DNA of 64,000 nt from positions 211,587-275,586 of the forward strand of contig NZ_JACIDJ010000001.1 of assembly GCF_014196305.1 (NCBI RefSeq), read 5' to 3'. The position numbers and the translations under genes were made by a program. Positions within the stretch are counted from its first letter, which is position 1, and each line of letters opens with the position of its first letter. Under the pieces are notes generated by a model. That model worked only from the letters and a program-made list of their open reading frames with translations, did not search any database and was not told the DNA's origin. Below, in pieces: positions 53,129 to 63,569 of this stretch. The stretch comes from Roseococcus suduntuyensis. GTDB lineage: Bacteria > Pseudomonadota > Alphaproteobacteria > Acetobacterales > Acetobacteraceae.

Positions 53129-54390
53129 GCCGCGAGCTTCCCCGCGATCTCGTCCAGCATGGGCACGCGCCCGATCGGCCCCATGGCGGCCAGCGTCGGC
53201 CGCGCGCGGAAGAGGCGGTGGGCGGCGCGCTGGATGTCCTCCACCGTCACGGCGGCGATACGGGCCTTGGTCTCCTCGATGGGGATCACGCGGCCATGGA
53301 TCTGGATGTGCCGCGCGATCTGCTCGCAGCGGCTGCCGGTGGATTCCAGCGACATCAGCAGCGAGGCGCGGAGCTGCGCCTTGGCGCGGTCCAATTCGTC
53401 CTGCGTCACGTCGAGCTGGACGCGGCGCAGTTCCTCCACCGCCACGGGCACCAGCTCCGCCGCCTGTTCCTCGCCCGTGCCGGCGTAGAGGGCGAAGATG
53501 CCGCTGTCCTGGTAAGGATGCGCGAAGGAGTAGATGGAATAGACGAGCCCGCGCCGTTCCCGGATTTCCTGGAACAGGCGCGAGGACATGCCGCCGCCCA
53601 GCAGCGTGGAGAGCAGCAGCACCGGGTAATGGTCGCGGTCGGTGTAGTGGGCCGAGGGGAAGCCCAGCACCAGGTGCACCTGGTCGAGGTCGCGTTCCTC
53701 ACGGTATTCGCCGCCCAGATAGCGCGCGGCCTCGGGGGCCGGGGGCGCCACCTGGGGCAGGTCCGCGAAATGCGCCTGCACCAGTTCCAGCACCGCCTCG
53801 TGCGAGACGGCGCCGGCCGCGGCCACCACGGTGCGCGAAGGGCCGTAGTGCCGCGCCATGTAGCCGGTCAGCGCCTCGCGCTTCATGGTCTCGATGGTCT
53901 GCTCGGTGCCCAACGTGGGGCGGCCCATGGCCTGTTCCGGGAAGCAGGCGTGCTGGAAATGGTCGAAGATGATGTCGTCCGGCGTGTCGTTCGCCTGGCC
54001 GATCTCCTGCAGGATCACGCCGCGCTCCCGCTCCAGCTCCTCGGGTGTCAGCGTGGAGTGGCAGAGGATGTCGCCGATGATGTCGGCGGCCAGGCCCACA
54101 TCCTCCTTCAGCACCTTGCAGTAGTAGGCGGTCTGCTCGCGCGCCGTGTAGGCGTTGATGTGGCCGCCGACATTCTCGATCTCGCGCGCGATGGCCGCCG
54201 CGTCGCGCCGCGCCGTACCCTTGAAGGCCATGTGTTCGAGGAAGTGGGAGGCGCCGTTCTCCGGCGCGCTCTCATGCCGCGTGCCGGCATGGACATAGGC
54301 GCCGATGGAGACGGTCTCGACGCGCGGCATGTGGTCGGTGACGACGACGAGGCCGGAGGGCAGGGTGGTCAGGCGGAGGGATTCGGACAT
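53125..54390 (-). CDS. M16 family zinc peptidase (PqqL/MPP-like)
   Basis: The 421-residue protein has the inverted zinc motif HFLEH at residues 49-53 and the third ligand Glu in ERERGVILQEIGQANDTPDD. The C-terminal half has GGGMSSRLFQEIRERRGLVYSIYSF, the glycine-rich loop of processing peptidases. It resembles mitochondrial processing peptidase beta and alphaproteobacterial homologues found next to thrC. It starts 17 bases after thrC. ATG at 54390 is preferred over 54411. Confidence 0.93.
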   Translation of the reverse strand: MSESLRLTTLPSGLVVVTDHMPRVETVSIGAYVHAGTRHESAPENGASHFLEHMAFKGTARRDAAAIAREIENVGGHINAYTAREQTAYYCKVLKEDVGLAADIIGDILCHSTLTPEELERERGVILQEIGQANDTPDDIIFDHFQHACFPEQAMGRPTLGTEQTIETMKREALTGYMARHYGPSRTVVAAAGAVSHEAVLELVQAHFADLPQVAPPAPEAARYLGGEYREERDLDQVHLVLGFPSAHYTDRDHYPVLLLSTLLGGGMSSRLFQEIRERRGLVYSIYSFAHPYQDSGIFALYAGTGEEQAAELVPVAVEELRRVQLDVTQDELDRAKAQLRASLLMSLESTGSRCEQIARHIQIHGRVIPIEETKARIAAVTVEDIQRAAHRLFRARPTLAAMGPIGRVPMLDEIAGKLAA

Positions 54391-54407
54391 GGGGGATATG
54401 TGGTCCT

Positions 54408-55814
54408 TCACGCCGCGTTGCGGAGGGTGTGCGCGCGCACGAAGCCCTGCGCCGCGGCGAGGTCATTGGGCAGCACCGAAAAGCGCTCCGGCCGGTCGTA
54501 GAGGTCGGCCAGCGCCGGCGGCAAGGGCGGGCGGAAGCCCGTGGCCTGCTGCACCGCGTCGGGGAACTTCGCGGGGTGGGCCGTGGCGGCGGTGATGACG
54601 GGGATGGAGGCATCCGCCGGCGCATGGGCGCGGGCGGCGGCGAGGCCGATGGCCGTGTGCGGGTCCGCCAGGTAGTCCGCGCGTTCGTGCCAGTGGCGGA
54701 TTTCCGCCAGCGTGTCCTCGTCCGACAGCGCGAAGCCGGTGAAGGCGGCGCTGGCCTGGCGCCAGGCGGCGTCGGGCACCGGCATCCGGCCCGTGGCGCG
54801 GAAATCCTGCATCATGCGGGCGGTGGCGCGCGGGTCACGGCCCAGCAGCTCGAACAGCAGGCGCTCGAAGTTGGAACTCACCTGGATGTCCATGGAGGGC
54901 GAAAGCGAAGGCTCCACAGGCCGCGCCGACATGTCGTTGGCCGTGAGGAAGCGCGTCAGGATGTCGTTGCGGTTGGACGCCACGATGAAGTGGCTGATCG
55001 GCAGGCCCATCCGCTTCGCCGCCCAGGCCGCCAGCACATTGCCGAAATTGCCGGTGGGGACGGAGACGGCCACCTCGCGCTCCGGCGCGCCGAGCGCCAG
55101 GGCGGCGGCAACATAGTAGGGGATCTGCGCCGCGATGCGCGCCCAGTTGATGGAGTTCACCGCCGCCAGCCGCATGTCGGTGCGGAAGGGCGCGTCCACG
55201 AACATGGCCTTCACCATGTCCTGGCAGTCGTCGAACGACCCCTGGATGGCGAGGTTCGCCACGTTGGGCGACATGACGGTGGTCATCTGCCGGCGCTGCA
55301 CCTCGCTGGTGCGGCCCTCGGGGTGGAGGATGACGATGTCCACCGAAGCGCGGTCACGGCAGGCCTCGATGGCGGCCGAGCCCGTGTCGCCGGAGGTGGC
55401 GCCGACGATGGTGATGCGCTCGCCGCGCTTGGCCAGCACATGGTCGAAGAGGCGGCCCAGCAGTTGCAGCGCCACGTCCTTGAAGGCGAGCGTGGGGCCG
55501 TGGAACAGTTCCAGCGCGAAGTCGCGGGGACCCAGTTGCACCAGCGGCACCACGGCGGGGTGGCGGAAGCTGGCATAGGCGTCGCGCGTCATGGCATGGA
55601 GCTCATCGAAGCCCAGCGCATCGCCCGTGAAGCGGTGGAGGATGCGCGCCGACAGTTCCGCGAAGGGCAGGCCGCGCAGGGCGTGCCATTCGGATGGCGT
55701 CAGCGTCGGCCAGGTCTCGGGCACGAACAGCCCGCCATCCTCGGCCAGGCCAGCGAGCAGGACATCCTCGAAGCCGCGGGGCGCGGCCTCGCCTCGGGTG
55801 GAGATATAGCGCAT
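54408..55814 (-). CDS. thrC: Threonine synthase
   Basis: The 468-residue PLP enzyme begins MRYISTRGEAAPRGFEDVLLAGLAEDGGLF and has the cofactor Lys near residue 111 in GPTLAFKDVALQLLG. It also has the GATSGDTGSAAIEACRDR phosphate loop. It converts O-phosphohomoserine to threonine. Length and ends match the long (type 1) enzymes. It is 33 bases downstream of gcvP and 17 before the M16 peptidase; a link of glycine cleavage with threonine supply is possible but not shown. Confidence 0.95.
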   Translation of the reverse strand: MRYISTRGEAAPRGFEDVLLAGLAEDGGLFVPETWPTLTPSEWHALRGLPFAELSARILHRFTGDALGFDELHAMTRDAYASFRHPAVVPLVQLGPRDFALELFHGPTLAFKDVALQLLGRLFDHVLAKRGERITIVGATSGDTGSAAIEACRDRASVDIVILHPEGRTSEVQRRQMTTVMSPNVANLAIQGSFDDCQDMVKAMFVDAPFRTDMRLAAVNSINWARIAAQIPYYVAAALALGAPEREVAVSVPTGNFGNVLAAWAAKRMGLPISHFIVASNRNDILTRFLTANDMSARPVEPSLSPSMDIQVSSNFERLLFELLGRDPRATARMMQDFRATGRMPVPDAAWRQASAAFTGFALSDEDTLAEIRHWHERADYLADPHTAIGLAAARAHAPADASIPVITAATAHPAKFPDAVQQATGFRPPLPPALADLYDRPERFSVLPNDLAAAQGFVRAHTLRNAA

Positions 55815-55847
55815 GGGGCAGGAAATAGCGCCTCCTGCCCCGACTTG

Positions 55848-58739
55848 CTACTCCGCCGCCTGGAGCGTCACCGTGGCGGCATATTCCTCCAGCGGCGCGC
55901 AGGTGCAGACCAGGTTGCGGTCGCCATAGACATTGTCCACCCGCTTCACCGGGGGCCAATACTTGGCGGCGCGCACCCAGGGCAGCGGGAAGGCGGCCTG
56001 TTCGCGGCTGTAGGGGTGGGTCCAGCTGGTGCCCGTGACCTCGGCCGCCGTGTGGGGGGCGTTCTTCAGCGGGTTGTCGGCACGGTCCATGCGGCCCTGC
56101 TCCACCGCGCGGATTTCGGCGCGGATGGAGATCATGGCTTCGATGAAGCGGTCCAGTTCCGCCTTGGTCTCGCTCTCGGTGGGTTCCACCATCAGCGTGC
56201 CGGAGACGGGCCAGGACATGGTGGGCGCGTGGAAGCCGTAATCCTGCAGGCGCTTGGCGATGTCCTCGACCATCACGCCACCGCCCTGCTGGAAGCCGCG
56301 GCAGTCCAGGATGCACTCATGCGCCACCATCCCCTGCCCGCCCCGGTAGAGGATGGGGAAGTGGTCGCGCAGCCGGGCCGCCATGTAGTTGGCGTTGAGG
56401 ATGGCGACCTCGGTGGCGCGCGTCAGCCCCTCGCCGCCCATCATGCGGATATAGGCGTAGCTGATGGGCAGGATGGCCGCGCTGCCGAAGGGTGCCGCGC
56501 TGACCGGGCCGAAGCCCGTGGCGGGGCCGGCTTCCGCCACCAGCGGGTGGTTGGGCAGATGTGGGGCGAGATGCGCCGCGACGCCGATCGGCCCGACGCC
56601 CGGGCCGCCGCCGCCATGCGGGATGCAGAAGGTCTTGTGCAGGTTCAGGTGGCACACATCGGCGCCGATCGCGGCCGGCGAGGTCAGCCCCACCTGCGCG
56701 TTCATGTTGGCGCCGTCCATGTAGACCTGCCCGCCCTGGTCGTGGATGACGGCGCAGATCTCGCGGATCTGTTCCTCATAGACGCCATGGGTGGAGGGGT
56801 AGGTCACCATCAGCGCGGCCAGGTTCGGCCCGTGCTGGGCGGCCTTGGCCCGCAGGTCGTCCACATCCACGTTGCCATCGCGGTCGCAGGCCGTCACCAC
56901 CACCTTCATGCCCGCCATCACGGCGCTGGCCGGGTTGGTGCCATGCGCGCTGGAGGGGATGAGGCAGATGTTCCGGTGCCCCTCGCCCCGCGCCTGGTGA
57001 TAGGCGCGGATGGCCAGCAGCCCCGCATATTCGCCCTGGCTGCCGGCATTGGGCTGGAGCGACACGGCCGCGAAGCCCGTCACGCCGCACAGCCAGGCTT
57101 CGAGCTGCCGGATCATGGCGAGATAGCCGCGCGCCTGGTCCACCGGCGCGAAGGGGTGGATGTCCGCGAAGCCCGGGAAGGTGACGGGGATCATCTCCGC
57201 CGTCGCGTTCAGCTTCATGGTGCAGGAGCCGAGCGGGATCATGGAGCGGTTCAGCGCCACGTCCTTGTCCTCCAGCCGCTTCATGTAGCGCAGCATGGCG
57301 TGCTCGGCGTGGTGGGTATTGAACACCTCGGCGGTGAGGAAGGCGCTGGCGCGGTTCAGGCCGTCCGGAATGCCGCCCGCGGTGGCGCCCAGTTCCGCCG
57401 CCCCCAGCAGCTTGGCGAGCGTGGCGAGTTCGGCGCGCGTCACCGTCTCGTCGAGCGAAATGGCGATGGCATTGTCACCCACGCGGCGCAGGTTGAAGCC
57501 GGCGGTCAGGGCCGCCTCCATCAGCGCATCCGTGCGCGCGCCGGTCTCGACGACGATGGTGTCGAAGAAACTGTCATGGCGCAGGGTGAAGCCACCCTCC
57601 CGCGCCGCGCCGGCCAGCATGCGCGCTTGCAGCGCCACGCGGCGCGCGATGCGCTTCAGCCCCTCCGGCCCGTGCCACACCGCATACATAGAGGCCATCA
57701 CCGCCAGCAGCACCTGGGCGGTGCAGATGTTCGACGTGGCCTTCTCGCGGCGGATGTGCTGCTCGCGCGTTTGCAGCGCGAGGCGCATGGCGGGTGCGCC
57801 GGCCGCATCCACCGAGACACCCACGAGGCGGCCCGGCAGGCTGCGCTTCAGCGCCTCCTTCACCGCGATGAAGCCCGCATGCGGCCCGCCATAGCCGAGC
57901 GGCACGCCGAAGCGCTGGGACGAGCCCACGACGATATCGGCGCCCATCTCGCCGGGCGGCGTCACCAGCGTCAGCGCCAGCAGGTCCGCCGCCACGATGG
58001 CCAACGCACCCGCCGCATGCGCGGCCTGGATTTCGGGCGCGATGTCGCGCAGCGCGCCGGTCGTGCCGGGGTATTGCGTGACGACGGCGAAGGGTTTTTG
58101 GGCCGCGATGACCTCGGCCAGCTTCGCGGGTGCCGCCAGCACCAGCTTGATCCCCACCGGCTCCGCGCGGACGCGCAGCACGGCGATGGTCTGCGGGTGG
58201 CAGTCCTCGGCCACCACCAGCACATCGCCCTTCCCCTTGTGGGTGGAGTGGGCGAGCGTCACCGCCTCCGCCGCCGCCGTGCCCTCGTCGAGCAGCGAGG
58301 CGCCGGCCACGGGCAGGCCCGTCAGGTCGCAGATCATGGTCTGGAAATTGACCAGCGCCTCCAGCCGCCCCTGGGCGATCTCGGCCTGGTAGGGGGTGTA
58401 GGCGGTGTACCAGCCCGGGTTTTCCAGGATGTTCCGCAAGATCACGGGCGGGGTGTGCGTGCCGTGATAGCCCATGCCGATGAGGCTGCGCTTGCGGATG
58501 TTGCGCTCGCTCAGCGCGCGCAGTTCCGCGATGGCGGCGGCCTCGTTCATGGGCGCGGGCAGCGCCGAGAAATCCACGCCGCGGATGCCGGCAGGCACGG
58601 TGCGGCCCACCATCTGCTCCAGGCTGGTGCAGCCCACCACGGTCAGCATCTGCTGGATCTCGGCCTCGGTGGGGCCGATGTGGCGGCGGATGAATTCGCC
58701 CTGGTCCTCCAGGGCGCGCAATTCGTCGAGCGTGCTCAT
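55848..58739 (-). CDS. gcvP: Glycine dehydrogenase (decarboxylating), P protein
   Basis: A 963-residue single-chain P protein with two homologous halves. The PLP Lys lies near residue 702 in [17 protein letters not shown], and the N-terminal [14 protein letters not shown] and [20 protein letters not shown] are typical. It decarboxylates glycine and passes the aminomethyl group to GcvH. It is third in gcvT-gcvH-gcvP, overlapping gcvH by 4 bases (ATGA). Confidence 0.96.
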   Translation of the reverse strand: MSTLDELRALEDQGEFIRRHIGPTEAEIQQMLTVVGCTSLEQMVGRTVPAGIRGVDFSALPAPMNEAAAIAELRALSERNIRKRSLIGMGYHGTHTPPVILRNILENPGWYTAYTPYQAEIAQGRLEALVNFQTMICDLTGLPVAGASLLDEGTAAAEAVTLAHSTHKGKGDVLVVAEDCHPQTIAVLRVRAEPVGIKLVLAAPAKLAEVIAAQKPFAVVTQYPGTTGALRDIAPEIQAAHAAGALAIVAADLLALTLVTPPGEMGADIVVGSSQRFGVPLGYGGPHAGFIAVKEALKRSLPGRLVGVSVDAAGAPAMRLALQTREQHIRREKATSNICTAQVLLAVMASMYAVWHGPEGLKRIARRVALQARMLAGAAREGGFTLRHDSFFDTIVVETGARTDALMEAALTAGFNLRRVGDNAIAISLDETVTRAELATLAKLLGAAELGATAGGIPDGLNRASAFLTAEVFNTHHAEHAMLRYMKRLEDKDVALNRSMIPLGSCTMKLNATAEMIPVTFPGFADIHPFAPVDQARGYLAMIRQLEAWLCGVTGFAAVSLQPNAGSQGEYAGLLAIRAYHQARGEGHRNICLIPSSAHGTNPASAVMAGMKVVVTACDRDGNVDVDDLRAKAAQHGPNLAALMVTYPSTHGVYEEQIREICAVIHDQGGQVYMDGANMNAQVGLTSPAAIGADVCHLNLHKTFCIPHGGGGPGVGPIGVAAHLAPHLPNHPLVAEAGPATGFGPVSAAPFGSAAILPISYAYIRMMGGEGLTRATEVAILNANYMAARLRDHFPILYRGGQGMVAHECILDCRGFQQGGGVMVEDIAKRLQDYGFHAPTMSWPVSGTLMVEPTESETKAELDRFIEAMISIRAEIRAVEQGRMDRADNPLKNAPHTAAEVTGTSWTHPYSREQAAFPLPWVRAAKYWPPVKRVDNVYGDRNLVCTCAPLEEYAATVTLQAAE

Positions 58740-59110
58740 GCGAGACTGTCCACGAAGGCGTTGTAGGCGTCGGCGTCCAGCAGGTCGTCCGGCAGGGCGC
58801 CGCTGGCCTCGATCTTGAAGAACCAGCCGGCGCCGGTCGGCTCGGCGTTCACCTTGGAGGGGTCGTCGGTCAGGGCCTCGTTCACCTCGACCACGCGGCC
58901 GGTGATGGGGGCATAGACGTCGGAGGCGGCCTTCACGCTTTCCACCACGGCGATGGCCTCACCGGCCGTGACCTCGCGGCCGACCTCGGGCAGGTCCACG
59001 AACACCACATCGCCCAGCGCGGTCTGCGCGTGGTCGGTGATGCCGATGACGGCCACCTGGCCCTCCATCCGCAGCCACTCATGGTCCTTGGTGAATTTCA
59101 GCTCGGTCAT
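58736..59110 (-). CDS. gcvH: Glycine cleavage system H protein
   Basis: The 124-residue protein begins [20 protein letters not shown]. The lipoyl-carrying Lys60 lies in [20 protein letters not shown]. It shuttles the aminomethyl intermediate between the P, T and L proteins. The frame is open far upstream inside the opposite phase of gcvT, but ATG at 59110 is the family start. The 13-base gap from gcvT shows co-transcription under the glycine riboswitch. Confidence 0.96.
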   Translation of the reverse strand: MTELKFTKDHEWLRMEGQVAVIGITDHAQTALGDVVFVDLPEVGREVTAGEAIAVVESVKAASDVYAPITGRVVEVNEALTDDPSKVNAEPTGAGWFFKIEASGALPDDLLDADAYNAFVDSLA

Positions 59111-59123
59111 GGCGGTGCGTCCT

Positions 59124-60209
59124 TCAGCGGGCGTAGCGATGGGGTTGGAAAGGCATGGCGGCGACACGGGCGGGCAGCGCCTTGTCGCGCACGATGAGGT
59201 CAAGCGCGGTGCCATCGGCGGCGTGCGGGCGGGCGACATAGCCCATGGCGACGGGCGCGCCGACCGAGGGGCCGAAGCCGCCGGAGGTGATTTCGCCCAC
59301 CACCTCGCCGCCGGCCTTGATGGCCGTGTGGGCACGCGCGGGCTGGCGGCCTTCGGGGCGCAGGCCCACGCGCAGCCGCGGCGCACCATTGTCGAGCTGT
59401 TCGCGCACGCGCTCGGCGCCGCGGAAATCCCAGGCCATGCGGCGGCGCTTGCCCATGGACCAGACGAGGTTCGCCTCGACGGGCGTCGTCGTCTCGTCGA
59501 GGTCATTGCCGTAGAGGCAGAGTCCCGCCTCCAGCCGCAGCGAATCCCGCGCCCCCAGGCCGGCGGGCATCACGCCCGGCATGGCCAGCAGGGCACGCGC
59601 CAGCGCCTCGGCCTGGTCGGCGGGGACGGAGATTTCCAAGCCATCCTCGCCCGTGTAGCCGGAGCGCGAGGCGATGACCTCGATGCCCGCGATGGTGATG
59701 GGCGCGATGCCCATGAAGGTGAGGTCCGTCGGCACCAGCGACGCCACGGCCGGGCCTTGCAGCGCCAGCAGCGCGCGGTCCGGCAGGGGGCGGAGCTTCA
59801 CACCGGAGGGCAGCACGCTCTCGATCAGCGGCAGGTCCACCTGCTTGCGGCTGGCGTTCACCACCAGGAACAGCCGGTCGCCCAAATTGGCCACCATGAA
59901 GTCGTCCACGATGCCGCCCGCCTCGTTCAGCAGCAGCCCATAGCGCTGGCGGCCGGGCTTGAGCGCCTGGACATCGGCGGGGGTGAGGGCTTCCAGCGCG
60001 GCGGCGGCACCCTCTCCCACCAGTTCGGCCTGCCCCATGTGGGACACGTCGAACAAGGCGGCAGCGGCGCGGGTGTGCAGGTGCTCGGCCATGATGCCGG
60101 CGGGGTATTGCACGGGCATGGAATAGCCCGCGAAGGGGACCATGCGCCCGCCCAGCTCCTTGTGGAGCGCGGCCAGAGGCGTTTCGAGAAGCGTATCAGA
60201 ATCGGCCAC
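59124..60209 (-). CDS. gcvT: Aminomethyltransferase (glycine cleavage T protein)
   Basis: The 361-residue protein has TPLAALHKELGGRMVPFAGYSMPVQY, LFDVSHMGQAELVG and SGYTGEDGLEISVP, the folate-binding T-protein blocks. It transfers the one-carbon unit to tetrahydrofolate and releases ammonia. The start is GTG at 60209; the riboswitch ends 38 bases upstream. The gcv L protein (lipoamide dehydrogenase) is not in the window. Confidence 0.95.
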   Translation of the reverse strand: MADSDTLLETPLAALHKELGGRMVPFAGYSMPVQYPAGIMAEHLHTRAAAALFDVSHMGQAELVGEGAAAALEALTPADVQALKPGRQRYGLLLNEAGGIVDDFMVANLGDRLFLVVNASRKQVDLPLIESVLPSGVKLRPLPDRALLALQGPAVASLVPTDLTFMGIAPITIAGIEVIASRSGYTGEDGLEISVPADQAEALARALLAMPGVMPAGLGARDSLRLEAGLCLYGNDLDETTTPVEANLVWSMGKRRRMAWDFRGAERVREQLDNGAPRLRVGLRPEGRQPARAHTAIKAGGEVVGEITSGGFGPSVGAPVAMGYVARPHAADGTALDLIVRDKALPARVAAMPFQPHRYAR

Positions 60210-60245
60210 GTATCCCCCTGCCGCATCCGCGGCGGTTGCGATCGT

Positions 60246-60446
60246 GACCCCCCTCTGTCGGAAGACCTGAGAGATTCAGCGCCGGGGTTCCACCCCGAAG
60301 CCTTACTCCGTCGGTGCCGGACCCCTGGCGGGGCGCGGGCTTTCCAGAGTGCCCTGTCGCGTGCGGCCCTTTTGCCTGAGCGTTTCCGGGGGCCGGTTGC
60401 GCCTTCGGCGACCACCAGGGCATGGCCCCGGCGATTCTCTCCCGCA
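60246..60446 (-). promoter_or_regulatory. Tandem glycine riboswitch
   Basis: On the minus strand the leader starts with GGGAGAG (complement of 60437-60443). It continues through the first aptamer with CGCTCAGGCAAAAGG (complement of 60368-60382), then a second aptamer opening ACTCTGGAAAGCCC. The second closes with AATCTCTCAGGTCTTCCGAC and AGAGGGGGG (60248-60276). Two aptamers in series are the standard gcvT form, which turns the operon on when glycine is plentiful. The last bases may form part of the expression platform before the GTG start. Confidence 0.93.
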
Positions 60447-60574
60447 CGCGATATGCAGGCCCCGCGGATATGATCCGCTTCGAAGGCGAAAGCAAGGCGG
60501 CCCCGCGTCGCACCCGGCCGCGCCACCCGCCGCGCGCCCGCGAAACCGGCAGGCGGGGGCGGCGCTGCCCGCGC

Positions 60575-61621
60575 TTACGGCAGGAAGGAGAACATCACGA
60601 AGGCCGCGAAGATGCTGAGGTGCACCATGCCCTCCAGCACCGTCGTCCGCCCGGTGTTCAGCGTGATGGCCAGCATCAGGAAGGTGGTGGCCAGCAGCAC
60701 GGTCATCGCCGCGTCCAGCCCCAGGTGCAGCGGCTGGCCGGTGGCCAGCGCCACCACGGCCACGGCCGGGATGGTCAGCCCCACGCAGGCCAGCACCGAG
60801 CCCAGCGTCAGGTTCAGCGCGGCCTGGAGGTTGTTGCGGGCGGCCGCGCGCAGCGCCGTCAGCCCCTCGGGCATCAGCACCAGCAGCGCGATGGCGACAC
60901 CGACCAGCGAAAGCGGCAAATCCGCCGCCCGCACCCCCGCCTCCAGCACCGGCGCCAGCGCCTTGGCCAGCAGCACCACGCAGATGAGCGACAGCAGCAA
61001 CAACCCGCCCGCCACCAGCGCCGCCATCGCGCCTGGCCGGTCTGCGCCGGCCGCGATGTCGTGGTCCGCCACGAATTCCGCCCGGTGCCGCACCAGCTGC
61101 ACATAGAGGAAGGCCACGTAGAGGCCGAGCGACACCACCGCCACGAAGAGAAGTTGCGGCGGCGAATAGACCGGCCCCGCCGCGCTGATGGTGTGGCTGG
61201 GCAGCACCAGCGTCAGCACCGCCAGCGGGATCAGCACCGCCAGGAAGGCATTGCAGGCCGAGGTGCGGAAGCTCTGCTCGAACCAGCGGCGCCCGCCCAG
61301 CAGCAGGCTCAGCCCCAGCACGCCGTTCAGCGCGATCATCAGCGCGGCGAAGATGGAATCGCGCGCCACGGTGGGTTCCGCGCCCCCCAGCATCATGGAG
61401 ACGATCAGCCCCGCCTCGATCACGGTGATGGAGACGGCCAGCACCAGCGCGCCCAGCAGGTTGCCCAGGCGCTGCGCCACCGTCTCGGCATGGCGGACGG
61501 CGGCGAAGATGACGCCGATGAGGGTCACGGCCACCAGCGGCATGGGCACCAGCCCCGGTGCCAGCAGCTCCGCGAGGCCGATGGCCGGGAAGGCCAGGGA
61601 CCACCAGGGAAACCGCCTCAC
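60575..61621 (-). CDS. Ca2+/H+ antiporter (CaCA family, ChaA-like)
   Basis: The 348-residue membrane protein has eleven or so spans and the two acidic helix motifs of cation exchangers, VSITVIEAGLIVSMML in the first half and IALLVLMPEGLTALRAAARN in the second. It exports Ca2+ (or Na+/K+) against protons. GTG start at 61621 overlaps the MFS gene stop (GTGA). The 130 bases downstream, up to the glycine riboswitch, hold no gene. Confidence 0.87.
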   Translation of the reverse strand: MRRFPWWSLAFPAIGLAELLAPGLVPMPLVAVTLIGVIFAAVRHAETVAQRLGNLLGALVLAVSITVIEAGLIVSMMLGGAEPTVARDSIFAALMIALNGVLGLSLLLGGRRWFEQSFRTSACNAFLAVLIPLAVLTLVLPSHTISAAGPVYSPPQLLFVAVVSLGLYVAFLYVQLVRHRAEFVADHDIAAGADRPGAMAALVAGGLLLLSLICVVLLAKALAPVLEAGVRAADLPLSLVGVAIALLVLMPEGLTALRAAARNNLQAALNLTLGSVLACVGLTIPAVAVVALATGQPLHLGLDAAMTVLLATTFLMLAITLNTGRTTVLEGMVHLSIFAAFVMFSFLP

Positions 61622-62766
61622 CGCCGCCGCCCGATCATGACCCCCAGCACCAAGAGCCCCAGCGCCGCCACCACCAGCCCCGCCTCCAGCCCCACCGTGG
61701 CGCGCGCGAGGCCCATCAGCGGCGGGCCGGCTGCCTGGCCCAGGAAGAAGTGGAAGGCGTGCAGCGCGGTGGCCGAGCCGCGCGCCTGGGGGGCGATCTC
61801 GGTCACGCGGGTCTGAAGGGAGTTGTGCAGCATGAAGAAGCCGGTGCCGAGCACCAGCCCGCCGCTGATGAAGGCCCAGTCCACCCGCGCGCCGGCGAAG
61901 CAGAGCGTGCCCAGCGCGGCCAGCGCGCCGCCCAGCATCATCATGCGCGCGGGGCCAAGGCGCCGCACCAGCCAGGGCGCCGCCGCCGTGTAGAGGAAGC
62001 CGCCGCAGCCGAAGGCGGCGAGCGTGAACCCGGCCTCACGCGTGCCGCCCATGCCGTTTTCCAGCAGATGGTTGGCGAAATAGGGGAAGGCGCCGAAGAC
62101 CAGCATGCCCTCGATGCCCACGGCCCAGAACAGGGCGCGGGCGGCGGGGTTGCCCAGCAGCGAACGGTAGCGGGCGATGGCCTCGTGCAGGCTGAGGCGC
62201 CCGCGCGGCTCGGGCACCTGGTCGCGCCAGAGGGGGATGACGGCGCCGGCCGCCAGCAGCGCCGTCAGCAGCATCAGCCCGCGCCAACCCAGGATGGGCT
62301 CCAGCAGCCCCGCCAGCACGCCGCCGGCCATCTGCCCGGCGATGGCGCAGGCGAGGAAGCGGCTGATGGCCACCTGGCGTTCCGCCATGGGCACGCGGTC
62401 GCCGAACAGGGCCAGGGTCACGGGGAAGATGCCGCCGCCAGCCCCGCCGGTCAGCACCCGCATCACCATCAGGAAGAGCAGCGTGGGCGCCAGCGCCGAG
62501 GCCGCCAGGAACACCGCCTGGAAGGCCAGCGCGAAGATGATGACGCGCTGCTTGCCCAGCGCATCGGCCACCGGCCCCAGCACGGGCTGCACCAGAGCGA
62601 AGGGCAAAGCGAAGGCGGTGGCCAGCAGGGCCACGCGCGCCGGGTCCTCCGCGAAGTCGAAGGCCAGCACGGCCACCAGCGGGTCCGTGATGCGGGTGGC
62701 CACCGCGGAGGCGAAGCCCGCCAGCGCGAAGGTGAGAACCAGGCGGTTGTGCTGCGCGCGGGACAT
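61618..62766 (-). CDS. Major facilitator superfamily transporter
   Basis: The 382-residue protein has about twelve spans. It has the motif A-like GPVADALGKQRVIIF loop after helix 2 and a drug/proton antiporter-like PVTLALFGDRVPMAERQVAIS. No substrate is indicated by neighbours. It is followed by the Ca2+/H+ antiporter with overlapping codons and preceded after 5 bases by the CinA-like gene, so three genes may share one transcript. Confidence 0.88.
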   Translation of the reverse strand: MSRAQHNRLVLTFALAGFASAVATRITDPLVAVLAFDFAEDPARVALLATAFALPFALVQPVLGPVADALGKQRVIIFALAFQAVFLAASALAPTLLFLMVMRVLTGGAGGGIFPVTLALFGDRVPMAERQVAISRFLACAIAGQMAGGVLAGLLEPILGWRGLMLLTALLAAGAVIPLWRDQVPEPRGRLSLHEAIARYRSLLGNPAARALFWAVGIEGMLVFGAFPYFANHLLENGMGGTREAGFTLAAFGCGGFLYTAAAPWLVRRLGPARMMMLGGALAALGTLCFAGARVDWAFISGGLVLGTGFFMLHNSLQTRVTEIAPQARGSATALHAFHFFLGQAAGPPLMGLARATVGLEAGLVVAALGLLVLGVMIGRRR

Positions 62767-62771
62767 CGGGC

Positions 62772-63560
62772 TTATGCCGGCGGCGGCTCGCCCTGGATGG
62801 GGGTGGCGCCCATGGATTCCAGCATCTCGGTGATGGCGGCGGCGGCGGCCTCGACCTGTTCCTGCGAAACGCCCTTGGCCACCAGCGCGACGCCGCCGCC
62901 GGTGAAGCCCTGCGGGCCATGGCTGCGGTAGAAGGGGTAGCTGCCGACATCCAGCGCCGGGAAGCGCGCCTGCACGGCGGCCAGCGCCTCGGCGATGTTG
63001 CCCTCATAGACCCCCAGCGCATGCACCGTGGCCGAGACCACCGGCACGCCGCCGGCCAGGCTGGGCGCCAGCGCCTCGAACATGGACTGCATGATGCGCG
63101 GCACGCCCGCCATCACATGCACATTGCCCATGGAGAAGCCGGGTGCCGTGGTCATGGCGCAGCGGATGGGCGTGGCGCCCTGCGGCAGGGTGGCCATGCG
63201 CAGGCGCGCGGCGTTGAACTCCACCGGCGGGTCGCGCCGCGCGTAGTCCTCGGCCATCAGGGCGCGGGTTTCCTCATGCACCATCCAGGGCACGCCGAAG
63301 GCGGCCGCCACGCATTCGCTGGTGATGTCGTCATGGGTGGGCCCGATGCCGCCCGTGGTGAAGACGTGGTCGAACTTGGCGCGGACCTCGTTCACGGTGC
63401 CGATGATGGTTTCGGGCACGTCGGGGATGACGCGGACCTCGCGGAGCGGAATGCCCATATCGCCCAGGCGCGTGGCCAGGAATTGCAGGTTCGCGTCGCG
63501 GGTGCGGCCGGAGAGCACCTCATTGCCGATGATGAGCAGGCAGGCGGTGGGGTTGGGCAT
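62772..63560 (-). CDS. CinA-like molybdopterin-binding domain protein
   Basis: The 262-residue protein begins NPTACLLIIGNEVLSGRTRDANLQFLATRL and has FDHVFTTGGIGPTHDDITSECVA, the MoCF/CinA N-terminal (MoaB-like) fold. It lacks the CinA C-terminal nicotinamide-nucleotide amidase domain. Relatives hydrolyse ADP-ribose or related compounds, or bind molybdopterin; the role here is uncertain. It lies 9 bases after mutT. Confidence 0.9.
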   Translation of the reverse strand: MPNPTACLLIIGNEVLSGRTRDANLQFLATRLGDMGIPLREVRVIPDVPETIIGTVNEVRAKFDHVFTTGGIGPTHDDITSECVAAAFGVPWMVHEETRALMAEDYARRDPPVEFNAARLRMATLPQGATPIRCAMTTAPGFSMGNVHVMAGVPRIMQSMFEALAPSLAGGVPVVSATVHALGVYEGNIAEALAAVQARFPALDVGSYPFYRSHGPQGFTGGGVALVAKGVSQEQVEAAAAAITEMLESMGATPIQGEPPPA

Positions 63561-63569
63561 GGCTCTCTC

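Noticed and set aside
51803..54390. PmbA plus M16 peptidase as a peptide-maturation (RiPP or microcin) locus
   Set aside because: No small precursor gene, no modifying enzyme and no exporter nearby. Both genes are common housekeeping neighbours of thrC in this group.
54429..58766. A 1445-codon open frame antisense to thrC and gcvP, and similar long antisense frames opposite most genes
   Set aside because: These arise because stop codons are rare in high-GC DNA. They are His/Arg/Gly rich, match no family and lie opposite well-recognised genes.
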